Positions 27,046-35,142 of a DNA stretch of 64,000 nucleotides are shown in pieces; within the stretch, counting starts at the first letter, position 1, and each line of letters opens with the position of its first letter. Source of the DNA: Bacteroidota bacterium (GTDB lineage: Bacteria; Bacteroidota; Ignavibacteria; Kryptoniales; JAKASW01); assembly GCA_021812985.1 (NCBI GenBank), contig JAKAMG010000004.1, positions 110,848 to 174,847 on the forward strand. Direction: 5' to 3'. The position numbers were made by a program, and so were the translations under genes. The notes under the pieces are model-generated. The model worked only from the letters and a program-made list of their open reading frames with translations, had not been told where the DNA came from and made no database searches.

Positions 27046-28644
27046 CTAGTCGTAAGATTCGGTCGGCCAAAGCTTCACGGGGGCGCCGGTGGTATCCTTG
27101 TACTTTGCCCGCATCTGCTTCAACCTCTCGACGAGGCCCGGTACCACGTCCTTATAATTCGGATTGAGTTTATATCCGCCGAACTCGAAGAGGCTGTTCA
27201 TCTCATCGGGATCATATTTCCTGTCGAACAGTTCCCACTCATTGATGGTATAATAGTTTATTAGGGAGTAACGGTCTGTTCTGATTCCATAGTGCGGCAC
27301 GACCCAATGGGGCGGTGCCATTTCGTAGTAGTGGTAGTACATCTCAGATTGCCAATCTCGAGGAACCTTCTGTTCGAAGATGGGCCTCAGGCTGACTCCC
27401 TGCATCTCCGACGGTATCGATAGTCCCGCAAGATCGAGTATCGTCGGTGCGTTGTCGATATTCAGAGCCATCGCCTCGGAGATACTGCCCGCCTCCACTT
27501 CGCCCGGGTAACGGATGATCCATGGTACCCTGACTGCTTCCTCGTACATGAAACGCTTGTCGAACCATCCATGCTCGCCGAGGAAGAAGCCGTGATCCGA
27601 AGTGAAGATAACGATCGTGTTCTCGCTCAGTCCGGAGTCGTCGAGGTATTTCAACAGCCTGCCGACGTTGTCGTCATATGCGTGCAGTGTCGCAGCGAAA
27701 TCCCGCATGAAGCGCTGATAGTTCCATTGCTTTCGCTGTTTGTCGGTCAGGCTCTTGGGGCGCTGCTCGGGTATGTGATCGTAAAACTGGGAATCCGCCA
27801 TGTCCTCGAGACGCATATGGGCTTCTCTGGCTGCCGCCGACCTGTTGGAATAGTCATCGTAGAACGTCCCGGGTTCCTTGAACATCACGTCGTCGTAAAT
27901 GTGCTTGTATTTCTCAGGCGGCTCGAAATTGCTGTGCACCGCTATCGTCGAGTAATACATGCAGAATGGCTCCTTGTACTTCGACATGAACTCGATAGCC
28001 ATGTCTGTCGTGAGGTCGGTGACATATTCCTTGTGCACCTTCCTCACCCCGAAAGGATTATTCTTTGCCTCAGCCTCGTCCTCCGGTTTCTCGTACCATG
28101 CATCGTCGTAGTATGGTCCGCCGTGTCCGTAAGTAATCTTCCAGTAGTCCGCACCGGCGGGAATGTTGGCCAGATCCCATTTCCCCACGACGCCCACATT
28201 GTAGCCGTTCTCTTTCAGCACTTTTGGAAAAGTGGCCTGAGAATTATCGAAGAAATAGTCCTGCCCTTCGCGCGGATCATTGGCGTTGACCGGCATTTGG
28301 TTCATATTGGAATACTTGCCGGTTATCATAGTTGCCCTGCTGGGGGTACACAACGCGTTCGTCACGAACGCGTTTTCCAGTTTCATCCCTTGAGAGGCCA
28401 GGCGATCTATGTTGGGCGTCTGCATGCGGTAACTTCCGTAACAGCTCAGTGCGCTGAGCGGAGTCCCTTCAGCCAGGATGAGCAGGATGTTCGGCTTCTT
28501 CCCCGACCTGCGCGAGATAATTGAAGGAAAGGATATTTTCGGTGTTGTCTCGGCAAGCAGCATCTTTGGCAGAACTGCAGCCCCTGCGGCGCCTACGGCA
28601 ATTGTCTTGAGTGCATCCCGGCGTGTAAAATTGCTTTTACTCAC
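27046..28644 (-). CDS. Tat-exported Cys-type sulfatase with altered active-site positions
   Basis: GAGGAG precedes GTG 28644, giving 532 residues; a TTG seven codons upstream spans that SD and is unlikely. A Tat signal is present ('FTRRDALKTIAV', then a hydrophobic run). The formylglycine motif is C99-T-P-S-R103, with 'ATMITGKYS' after it. 'TSDHGFFLGEHG' and 'EEAVRVPWIIRYPG' are also typical. Two positions are odd: the N-terminal metal-binding Asp-Asp reads 'ILAEGTP', and the usual 'GKWHLG' reads 'GKWDLA'. The role is desulfation of a sulfated sugar or polysaccharide in the periplasm, activated by the adjacent maturase. Activity may be atypical. Confidence 0.9.
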   Translation of the reverse strand: MSKSNFTRRDALKTIAVGAAGAAVLPKMLLAETTPKISFPSIISRRSGKKPNILLILAEGTPLSALSCYGSYRMQTPNIDRLASQGMKLENAFVTNALCTPSRATMITGKYSNMNQMPVNANDPREGQDYFFDNSQATFPKVLKENGYNVGVVGKWDLANIPAGADYWKITYGHGGPYYDDAWYEKPEDEAEAKNNPFGVRKVHKEYVTDLTTDMAIEFMSKYKEPFCMYYSTIAVHSNFEPPEKYKHIYDDVMFKEPGTFYDDYSNRSAAAREAHMRLEDMADSQFYDHIPEQRPKSLTDKQRKQWNYQRFMRDFAATLHAYDDNVGRLLKYLDDSGLSENTIVIFTSDHGFFLGEHGWFDKRFMYEEAVRVPWIIRYPGEVEAGSISEAMALNIDNAPTILDLAGLSIPSEMQGVSLRPIFEQKVPRDWQSEMYYHYYEMAPPHWVVPHYGIRTDRYSLINYYTINEWELFDRKYDPDEMNSLFEFGGYKLNPNYKDVVPGLVERLKQMRAKYKDTTGAPVKLWPTESYD

Positions 28645-28859
28645 TTTTCTTCTCTCCTCGTTCAAATGTTTTCCTACCCTTTCCTTATATAATTTCCCTG
28701 GTCATGCTTTTGCTAAAATAGTGTTCTGACCACCTATTGGCAAACCGAAGTCAAAATAAATTCTTACTCTCCCGGCGGCATGGATTTCCTGTAGTGAGAT
28801 CATCGGCAGGTCGTTGTTTCTAAGGTTACCGAAGAATAAATTGGCTTGTTCAACTATGA

Positions 28860-28873
28860 TTAAATCGTTTCAA
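28860..28873. promoter_or_regulatory. Candidate LacI-type operator
   Basis: TTAAATCGTTTCAA is an imperfect palindrome with a central CG, the layout used by LacI-family proteins. It lies 36 bases before the LacI-type gene and between it and the divergent sulfatase gene, so one site could serve both. Confidence 0.4.
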
Positions 28874-28908
28874 TTCCTTGATGACGACTTTAAGAGAGGG
28901 GGCAATCG

Positions 28909-29943
28909 ATGAGGAAGATAACGATTGAGGATGTCGCGCGCCGGGCAAACGTTTCGAAGGGGACGGTCTCAGCAGTGATAAACGCCAAGAGCACGGTCAA
29001 GCCAGCCACGAGAGACCACATATTGGAGGTCATGAAGGAACTCAATTTCCGTCCGAGGGGGGTCGCACGCAATCTCAAGAACGGGAGTCAGGACAAGAGC
29101 ATAGCGATAATAATCAAAGACCTGAACTATCCGTTCTATACTTCCATTGCGACCGGCGCAAAGGAATACGCGAGCAGCAAGGGTTATTCGGTAATCATAA
29201 CCAGCTCAGACGATGGACATGAACGAGAGAAGAAGCTTACGCATCTCTTTTCGACGAAGGACATAAAGGGAACGATAATCGCTCCGGTTGTCGAGGGAAC
29301 CGCGGAGATAGAGCACCTATTCAAGCTCAAGATGATAAATTATCCATTCGTCCTCCTCGAAGACGTGAAGGGTATACAAGCCAATGTGGTGGCGATCGAC
29401 AACCTCCGCGCGATTAAGAAAGCGGTCAAGTATCTCATAGACGGCGGTCACACGAGGATAGTACACTTCGCAGGCCCGCCGCAGTCGTCCCATACGCAGG
29501 AGCGCATCGAAGGATTCCGCGACGCCTTCAGCGAAAGTACGCTAGCGTTCCACCCCGACATGGTCGTATCCATCGGTTCCCACTACGACGAGAGTTACGC
29601 AAGGACGATGGAATACTTCAAGAACATGAGCCGCAGCGACTTCCCTACTGCGATCGTCTGCTTCAACGACCACCAGGCTCTCGCTGTCATGACAGCATTG
29701 AAGGACTTGAATATTTCCGTTCCCGGAGACATATCTATAATCGGAAATGATGACATTTATTACGCAAGGATATACCCCATCCCTCTCACGACGATCAGGG
29801 CTCCCCAGCACGAGATCGGAAAGACGGCGGCCGAGATTCTCATTCGCAACATTGAATCCTCCACGCTCCTCCCGATCGAGCGGGTGGTCCTGGACACGGA
29901 GTTCGTCGTCAGGGAATCCTCGCGCGTGCTCAACGCCAGTTAG
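28909..29943 (+). CDS. LacI-family transcriptional regulator
   Basis: A 344-residue regulator after AGAGGGGG. The N-terminal HTH and hinge are clear ('KITIEDVARRANVSKGTVSA', residues 3-22, then 'NFRPRGVARNLKNG'). The rest is a periplasmic-binding-protein-like sugar domain ('IAIIIKDLNYPFYTSIATGA', 'TAIVCFNDHQALAVMTAL', 'IIGNDDIYYARIYPIPLTTI'). It is divergent from the sulfatase-maturase pair and is the obvious candidate to control them in response to a sugar released from a sulfated glycan. Confidence 0.93.
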   Translation: MRKITIEDVARRANVSKGTVSAVINAKSTVKPATRDHILEVMKELNFRPRGVARNLKNGSQDKSIAIIIKDLNYPFYTSIATGAKEYASSKGYSVIITSSDDGHEREKKLTHLFSTKDIKGTIIAPVVEGTAEIEHLFKLKMINYPFVLLEDVKGIQANVVAIDNLRAIKKAVKYLIDGGHTRIVHFAGPPQSSHTQERIEGFRDAFSESTLAFHPDMVVSIGSHYDESYARTMEYFKNMSRSDFPTAIVCFNDHQALAVMTALKDLNISVPGDISIIGNDDIYYARIYPIPLTTIRAPQHEIGKTAAEILIRNIESSTLLPIERVVLDTEFVVRESSRVLNAS

Positions 29944-30062
29944 TCAAGCCCACCATCGAAAGGATTTTTTCGTAGAGCCGTTTCGTTACTGATTTGAGAT
30001 CTGTGCAGGAGCCCACGACCGTACGGCCGGGGGCGACCGAGACATTCTATTTCGAAACACTC

Positions 30063-30144
30063 TTTGCGGAAAAACCGGAGCTTTTTCCTTTCAACTGACA
30101 CTTCCGCAAACTTAAATTACGGTTCGCCGCCTACGGCCAACCGT
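30063..30144 (+). promoter_or_regulatory. Leader with competing hairpins before the moxR-bat operon
   Basis: TTTGCGGAA (30063-30071) can pair with TTCCGCAAA (30102-30110), 9 bp perfect. GGAAAAA (30068-30074) can pair with TTTTTCC (30082-30088) and overlaps the first arm, so the two stems exclude each other. A third, strong hairpin is ACGGTT-c-GCCG / CGGC-c-AACCGT (30119-30144), 29 bases before the start codon. Confidence 0.45.
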
Positions 30145-30173
30145 CAAACATAGAAACACAAAGAGGTGTTAAA

Positions 30174-31157
30174 TTGGATATCGCCGCATTAAACGAGAAG
30201 ATCAAACAGGAGAGCGCGTTCGTCGACCTGATGTTCAACGAGATCGGCAAGGTCATAGTCGGCCAGAAACCGATGGTCGAGAGACTCATCGTCGGTCTCC
30301 TCAGCAACGGTCACGTCTTGCTCGAGGGCGTCCCAGGGCTTGCCAAGACTCTCGCAATAAAGACACTCTCCTCAGCCATGAAGGCAAAGTTTCAAAGGAT
30401 ACAGTTTACCCCTGACCTCCTCCCCGCAGATCTGGTCGGAACTCAGATATACAACCAGAAGGATGGAAGCTTCTTCATAAGAAAGGGGCCGATTTTCTCC
30501 AACTTCATACTTGCCGATGAAATAAACAGGGCGCCTGCGAAGGTTCAGAGCGCCCTCCTCGAAGCGATGCAGGAACGGCAGGTGACCATCGGCGATCAGA
30601 CCTTCAAGCTCGAGGACCCTTTCCTCGTTCTGGCCACACAGAACCCGATCGAGCAGGAGGGCACATACCCCCTTCCCGAGGCGCAGGTAGACAGATTCAT
30701 GCTGAAGGTAAAGATCTCTTACCCGTCGAGGGAAGAGGAGCTGAAGATCATGCGGCAGAACGTCAACGGGAACGACGACGGGGTGCACCAGGTCATTTCT
30801 CCCGCCGACATAATCAAGGCGAGGGAGCTTGTGCAGGAAGTGTATATAGATGAGAAGATAGAGAAATACATACTGGACATCGTCTTCGCGACGCGTTCAC
30901 CAAAGGATTTCGGGTTGGAGAAGCTCGCCGACTATATAAGCTACGGCGCTTCACCCAGAGCATCGATTAATCTCGCCCTCGGCGCGAAGGCCATGGCTTT
31001 TATAAAGAGACGCGGATACGTCATACCGGAAGACGTGCGTGCCATTTGCCCTGACGTGCTCAGGCATCGCATGGCCGTGACTTATGAGGCCGAAGCGGAA
31101 GAGATAACATCCGAGAACATCATTCGAGATATCCTCAACAGGGTGGAAGTTCCTTAG
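30174..31157 (+). CDS. moxR: MoxR-type AAA+ ATPase
   Basis: The start is TTG 30174, five bases after GAGGTG. The 327-residue ATPase has a Walker A at about 48-56 ('GVPGLAKT'), Walker B 'FILADEINRAP', sensor 1 'LVLATQNPIEQEGTYPLPEAQ' region (about residues 148-165), and the C-terminal lid. MoxR proteins act as chaperone-like ATPases with VWA-domain partners, here the DUF58 and Bat proteins encoded just downstream. The cytosolic ATPase probably assembles or activates the membrane Bat complex, as in aerotolerance operons of Bacteroides. Confidence 0.94.
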   Translation: MDIAALNEKIKQESAFVDLMFNEIGKVIVGQKPMVERLIVGLLSNGHVLLEGVPGLAKTLAIKTLSSAMKAKFQRIQFTPDLLPADLVGTQIYNQKDGSFFIRKGPIFSNFILADEINRAPAKVQSALLEAMQERQVTIGDQTFKLEDPFLVLATQNPIEQEGTYPLPEAQVDRFMLKVKISYPSREEELKIMRQNVNGNDDGVHQVISPADIIKARELVQEVYIDEKIEKYILDIVFATRSPKDFGLEKLADYISYGASPRASINLALGAKAMAFIKRRGYVIPEDVRAICPDVLRHRMAVTYEAEAEEITSENIIRDILNRVEVP

Positions 31158-31160
31158 ACA

Positions 31161-31224
31161 GAAATTCTCGATTCTTAATTTTAAATTCCCAATTGAGAAT
31201 TTGGAATTGAGAATCTGAAATTTC
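31161..31224. repeat. AT-rich 28-bp imperfect inverted repeat between moxR and DUF58 genes
   Basis: Arms at 31161-31188 and 31197-31224 match at 22 of 28 positions. Three of the six mismatches become G-U pairs in the RNA, so the transcript can fold into an almost continuous hairpin with an 8-base loop. It is far more AT-rich than the surrounding genes and looks like a small inserted palindromic element. Confidence 0.75.
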
Positions 31225-31236
31225 GCACCGAAGCAA

Positions 31237-32112
31237 ATGCTCACAAAAGAACTTCTAAAGCAGGTCAGGCAGATAGAGATCAGGACGAGAGGCCTTGTCA
31301 ACCAGGTCTTTTCCGGAGAGTACCACTCTGTGTTCAAAGGAAGAGGTATGGAATTTTCCGAAGTGCGCGAATACCAGTTCGGCGACGACATAAGGAACAT
31401 AGACTGGAACGTGACGGCGCGATTCGGCCACCCCTTCGTGAAAATATTCGAGGAAGAACGCGAGCTGACGGTCATGCTGATGGTAGACATGAGCGGCTCC
31501 CTCATTTTCGGTTCCGCCGACAAGACAAAGCAGCAGATCGCCGCCGAGATCGGTGCGATACTCGCATTCTCCGCACTCAAGAACAACGACAAGGTTGGAA
31601 TGATACTCTTCACGGACAAGGTGGAAAAGTTCGTCCCGCCGCGCAAGGGGAGAACGCACGTCCTGCGCATCATCAGAGAGATACTCTCGTTCGAGCCGGA
31701 GGGAAAATCAACCAATCTCAGGTCCGCGCTTGAATACATGAACAACGCCATCAAGAAGAGAAGCATAGCGTTTCTTATCTCTGACTTCATGGACAGCGAC
31801 TACGACAAGATACTCCGGATCGTCGGGAAGAGACACGATCTCATAGGCATAGTCCTGAACGACAGGAGGGAAAACGAGATACCTCCGATCGGGCTTGTCA
31901 AGTTGGTTGACGCGGAGACGGGGCGTCAGAGGTGGATTGACACAGGTGACAGAAGAACTCGTTTCCTCTTTGAACAGATGAGAGAACGGAGCAGGGCTGA
32001 GCGCAAGCGACTCTTTCTCACAAGCCGCCTGGACAGCATAGAGATTCAAACCGGAGACGACTACATCAGACCGCTCGTTCAGTTCTTCAGACTAAGGGAG
32101 AAGAGATGGTGA
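31237..32112 (+). CDS. DUF58 / VWA-like protein of the Bat operon
   Basis: A 291-residue cytosolic protein. The DUF58 hallmark 'GDDIRNIDWNVTAR' is near residues 48-61, followed by the von Willebrand A-like part with a metal-site motif in 'MLMVDMSGSLIFGSADKT' (D-x-S-G-S). It sits between moxR and the membrane bat genes, 79 bases after moxR (a gap holding the AT-rich inverted repeat), and overlaps the next gene by 7 bases. In this operon type the protein is the usual MoxR partner. Confidence 0.92.
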   Translation: MLTKELLKQVRQIEIRTRGLVNQVFSGEYHSVFKGRGMEFSEVREYQFGDDIRNIDWNVTARFGHPFVKIFEEERELTVMLMVDMSGSLIFGSADKTKQQIAAEIGAILAFSALKNNDKVGMILFTDKVEKFVPPRKGRTHVLRIIREILSFEPEGKSTNLRSALEYMNNAIKKRSIAFLISDFMDSDYDKILRIVGKRHDLIGIVLNDRRENEIPPIGLVKLVDAETGRQRWIDTGDRRTRFLFEQMRERSRAERKRLFLTSRLDSIEIQTGDDYIRPLVQFFRLREKRW

Positions 32113-33059
32113 TAAGAAGAATCGCCTTCGCCCTTCTCATCCTCGCGCTCGCGACTCCCGCATTCTCACAGGTCACTTCCGCGACGGCAGCTGCCGACAG
32201 CACACATTACCTTGTCGGCGATTACATCAACTACAAAATCGAAGTCGGTTACAGGAAAGGCTCGACAGTGTACCCGCCGTCGGTTCAGGACAGCTTGAAG
32301 AACCTTACCTTAATAAGAACCGAGAAGCCGGTCGTCACGCAAAACGGAAACCAGGTAACGGAGGTGTTCTCCTTTATTCTTTCATGCTACGATTCGGCCG
32401 GCGTTACAATTCCTCCTATACCGGTCCTCTATCGTGCGTCCGGCGACACTTCGCTCGGCTCAGTATCGACTAATCCCGTCGGATTCACCGTCAGCACTCT
32501 GCCGGTCGACATGAAATCGGGCATTAAGGACGTAAAATCTCCCATCGCCATACCATTCGACTGGCGATGGCTCATCCTCTGGATCGCGGCGGCGCTCCTG
32601 GTTCTGGGTCTCGCATATTACCTCTACAGGAGGTACAGGAGAAAAAAGGCTTCAGAAAAGTCGGTCGCTCCCGTTGTAAAGGTCCCGCCACACGAGAGGG
32701 CGCTCAATGCCCTGCGCGAGCTGGATGGACAGCAGTTGTGGCAGAGAGGACTGGTTAAAGAGTATCACTCCGGAATCACGGAGATCATCAGGAGATATTT
32801 CGAAGAGCGTTTCAGTATGCCGGCGATGGAGCTGCCGACATCTGAGGCCGTGGAGGAGTTGAAGAGAAGGCCAGAGAGCGAACCAGTTTGGGATCTTACT
32901 TACAGCTTCCTCTCGAACGCCGACATGGTGAAGTTCGCGAAGTTCAACCCTATGGGGTCGGTGAACGAAGAGATGATGAAACAGGCGTACGAGATCGTGG
33001 GCAGGACAGCACCGAGCGCGGACTCGCAGCGGAACGGTGGAACGGCCAATGTTCAGTAA
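32106..33059 (+). CDS. Membrane protein of the Bat operon (BatD/DUF4381-like)
   Basis: A 317-residue protein with a signal peptide (ends 'TPAFSQ'), an extracytoplasmic beta-rich domain (~20-150), one TM helix near 158-180 ('LILWIAAALLVLGLAYYL') and a cytosolic C-terminal domain with 'EYHSGITEIIRRYFEERF' typical of DUF4381-like proteins. It overlaps the DUF58 gene and its end overlaps the batA start by 11 bases. Its position and layout suggest a structural component of the MoxR-Bat membrane complex; the biochemical role is unknown. Confidence 0.75.
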   Translation: MVIRRIAFALLILALATPAFSQVTSATAAADSTHYLVGDYINYKIEVGYRKGSTVYPPSVQDSLKNLTLIRTEKPVVTQNGNQVTEVFSFILSCYDSAGVTIPPIPVLYRASGDTSLGSVSTNPVGFTVSTLPVDMKSGIKDVKSPIAIPFDWRWLILWIAAALLVLGLAYYLYRRYRRKKASEKSVAPVVKVPPHERALNALRELDGQQLWQRGLVKEYHSGITEIIRRYFEERFSMPAMELPTSEAVEELKRRPESEPVWDLTYSFLSNADMVKFAKFNPMGSVNEEMMKQAYEIVGRTAPSADSQRNGGTANVQ

Positions 33060-34044
33060 CGTCACGTTCGCTTACCCATGGGTGTTGTACTTCCTTGCGA
33101 TAATCCCTCTGATGATCGTCTGGCACTGGAAGGTTGGCAGACTGAGGGAGCCGTCCATAAGGTATTCATCGCTGAAGACTTTCGGAACCATACCGGCGAC
33201 GTGGAGGGAGCGGCTGAACAGCGCGCCGGTTGTGCTGCGCTCCATCGCGGTCGGGCTGCTCATCGTCGGCCTCGCGAGGCCACAGACATTTTCCTCCAGC
33301 GAGAACATGACAACCGAAGGTATCGATATCGTGATAGCGCTCGACATATCGGGGAGCATGACGTCCGAGGATTTCAAGCCGAACCGAATAGAGGCCGCGA
33401 AGAGTGTCGCGGAGAAATTTATCGACGGGAGACCAAACGACAGAATAGGCCTGGTCATTTTCGCGCGCGAGGCGTTCACGCAATGCCCGCTGACTATTGA
33501 CCACGATGTGCTGAAGAATCTCCTGAGGAAGGTTGAGCCCGGAATGGTCCCCGATGGAACAGCGATAGGCAACGGCCTGGCGGATGCGGTGGGAAGGTTG
33601 AAGAACGGCGAGGCGAAGAGCAAGGTGGTCATACTTATGACCGACGGTGTGAACAACTCCGGTGAGATCGATCCTCTGACCGCGGCGGAAATCGCGAAGA
33701 CCTATGGCGTCAGAGTCTATACTATCGGCATCGGCACAAACGGATCGGCCCCCTACCCCGTGCAAACACCCTTCGGGATAAGGTATCAGATGATACCGGT
33801 GCAGATCGACGAGGGCCTCCTGCAGCAGATCGCCAACATCACGGGGGGTGAATATTTCAGGGCCACCGGCAACAGGACGCTTCGTGAGGTCTACCAGAAG
33901 ATAGACAAGCTGGAGAAATCGAAGATAAAGGTCACCTCTTACAGATACGCTGCAGAGCTTTTCACGGGATGGCTCGACGCAGGCCTCATACTCCTCCTTG
34001 TCGAGCTTGGATTGTCGAGAGTAATACTTAGGAAGGTTCCCTGA
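33049..34044 (+). CDS. batA: BatA: VWA-domain membrane protein
   Basis: ATG 33049 has a GGTGG eight bases upstream and overlaps the preceding stop, which I prefer to GTG 33037. The 331-residue protein has two N-terminal TM helices (~10-26 and 61-77), a VWA domain whose metal-ion site begins D99-I-S-G-S103, and a C-terminal TM helix near 308-328 ('GWLDAGLILLLVELGL'). VWA domains mediate metal-dependent protein binding. With BatB it forms the paired VWA core of the Bat (Bacteroides aerotolerance) system. Confidence 0.9.
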   Translation: MFSNVTFAYPWVLYFLAIIPLMIVWHWKVGRLREPSIRYSSLKTFGTIPATWRERLNSAPVVLRSIAVGLLIVGLARPQTFSSSENMTTEGIDIVIALDISGSMTSEDFKPNRIEAAKSVAEKFIDGRPNDRIGLVIFAREAFTQCPLTIDHDVLKNLLRKVEPGMVPDGTAIGNGLADAVGRLKNGEAKSKVVILMTDGVNNSGEIDPLTAAEIAKTYGVRVYTIGIGTNGSAPYPVQTPFGIRYQMIPVQIDEGLLQQIANITGGEYFRATGNRTLREVYQKIDKLEKSKIKVTSYRYAAELFTGWLDAGLILLLVELGLSRVILRKVP

Positions 34045-34094
34045 GATGCGGAATCCTGGTTTGAACGCGAACTATTTGGGCTTGTTCTGAAGAT

Positions 34095-35138
34095 ATGTTT
34101 AGATTTGCACACCCTGAGTACCTGTACGGTCTTTACTTAATCCCCGTGCTCGCGCTTGCCTTCTGGTACCTGGCGCGGCGTCGAGGACGCCTGCTCGAAC
34201 AGTTTGCCGGCAAGGCGCTGCACCCAGTCCTCCTTCCCACATACAGCCGCGGGAAGGGAGCTCTGAGGGGATCGATCTGGCTCCTAGCGCTGACGTTCCT
34301 CCTCGTCGCGGCATCAGACCCGCAGATCGGTACCAAGCTGGAAACGGTGAAGCAGACGGGCATAGATATTTACATCGTGCTCGACGTTTCCCTGAGCATG
34401 CAGGCGCAGGATATCCAGCCGAGCCGACTCGAGAAGGCAAAACTCGAGATCTCAAATCTCATCCAGAGACTCCACGGAGACAGGATAGGTCTTATAGTGT
34501 TCGCCGGAGAACCATTTGTGCAGTTTCCTCTGACGACAGATTACTCCGCGGCGAATCTCTTTTTAGACGCGGCGGGCGTGAGCACTGTCCCCGACCAAGG
34601 AACAGCCATCGCCGCAGCTATGAACCTTGCCGTGAAATCATTCGATAACACATCGAAAACTGAAAAGGCTATCGTGATCTTCACTGACGGTGAGGATCAC
34701 GAGGGGGACATTACCCAGGCGATCGATAACGCAAAGAAGAATCATATCTCCGTGTACACGATCGGCCTTGGCTCACCGGACGGGGTCCCGATACCTGTAT
34801 ATGATGACAAGGGTCAACAGATCGGTTTCAAGAAGGACAACAAGGGAAACGTTGTCCTCACGAAGCTCGACGCATCCACACTTCAGCGGATAGCATCGGA
34901 GACAGGAGGTCGGTACTTCCAGGGAGCCAACGGGAGAGACGAGCTGGAGATAATCTATAACGACCTTTCGAAGATTAAGAAGACGGAATTCGGAGAAAAA
35001 CGGGTCACTGATTACGAGGACAGGTTTTACTATTTTCTGGCACCGGCAATTTTGCTTCTCCTTCTGGAATTCTTCATGTCCGAGCGCAAATCGGCACTCT
35101 TCGGAAAGTTGAACAAAAAGCTGGGATTAGAGAAGTAA
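34095..35138 (+). CDS. batB: BatB: VWA-domain membrane protein
   Basis: A 347-residue paralogue of BatA. TM helices are at about 9-26 and 60-74. The VWA metal site is D97-V-S-L-S-M, with Leu in the usual Gly position of D-x-S-G-S, the variant common in BatB. A C-terminal TM helix ('YYFLAPAILLLLLEFFM') is near 312-330. It lies 50 bases after batA and 4 bases before batC. Confidence 0.88.
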   Translation: MFRFAHPEYLYGLYLIPVLALAFWYLARRRGRLLEQFAGKALHPVLLPTYSRGKGALRGSIWLLALTFLLVAASDPQIGTKLETVKQTGIDIYIVLDVSLSMQAQDIQPSRLEKAKLEISNLIQRLHGDRIGLIVFAGEPFVQFPLTTDYSAANLFLDAAGVSTVPDQGTAIAAAMNLAVKSFDNTSKTEKAIVIFTDGEDHEGDITQAIDNAKKNHISVYTIGLGSPDGVPIPVYDDKGQQIGFKKDNKGNVVLTKLDASTLQRIASETGGRYFQGANGRDELEIIYNDLSKIKKTEFGEKRVTDYEDRFYYFLAPAILLLLLEFFMSERKSALFGKLNKKLGLEK

Positions 35139-35142
35139 TAAA

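Noticed and set aside
27571..28524. A 317-codon open frame antisense to the sulfatase gene
   Set aside because: The sulfatase is certain from its motifs; the antisense frame has no family signature and only mirrors the sulfatase codon pattern.
30951..31790. A 279-codon open frame antisense to moxR and DUF58
   Set aside because: It reads through the AT-rich inverted repeat and two certain genes; it is a shadow of the opposite strand.
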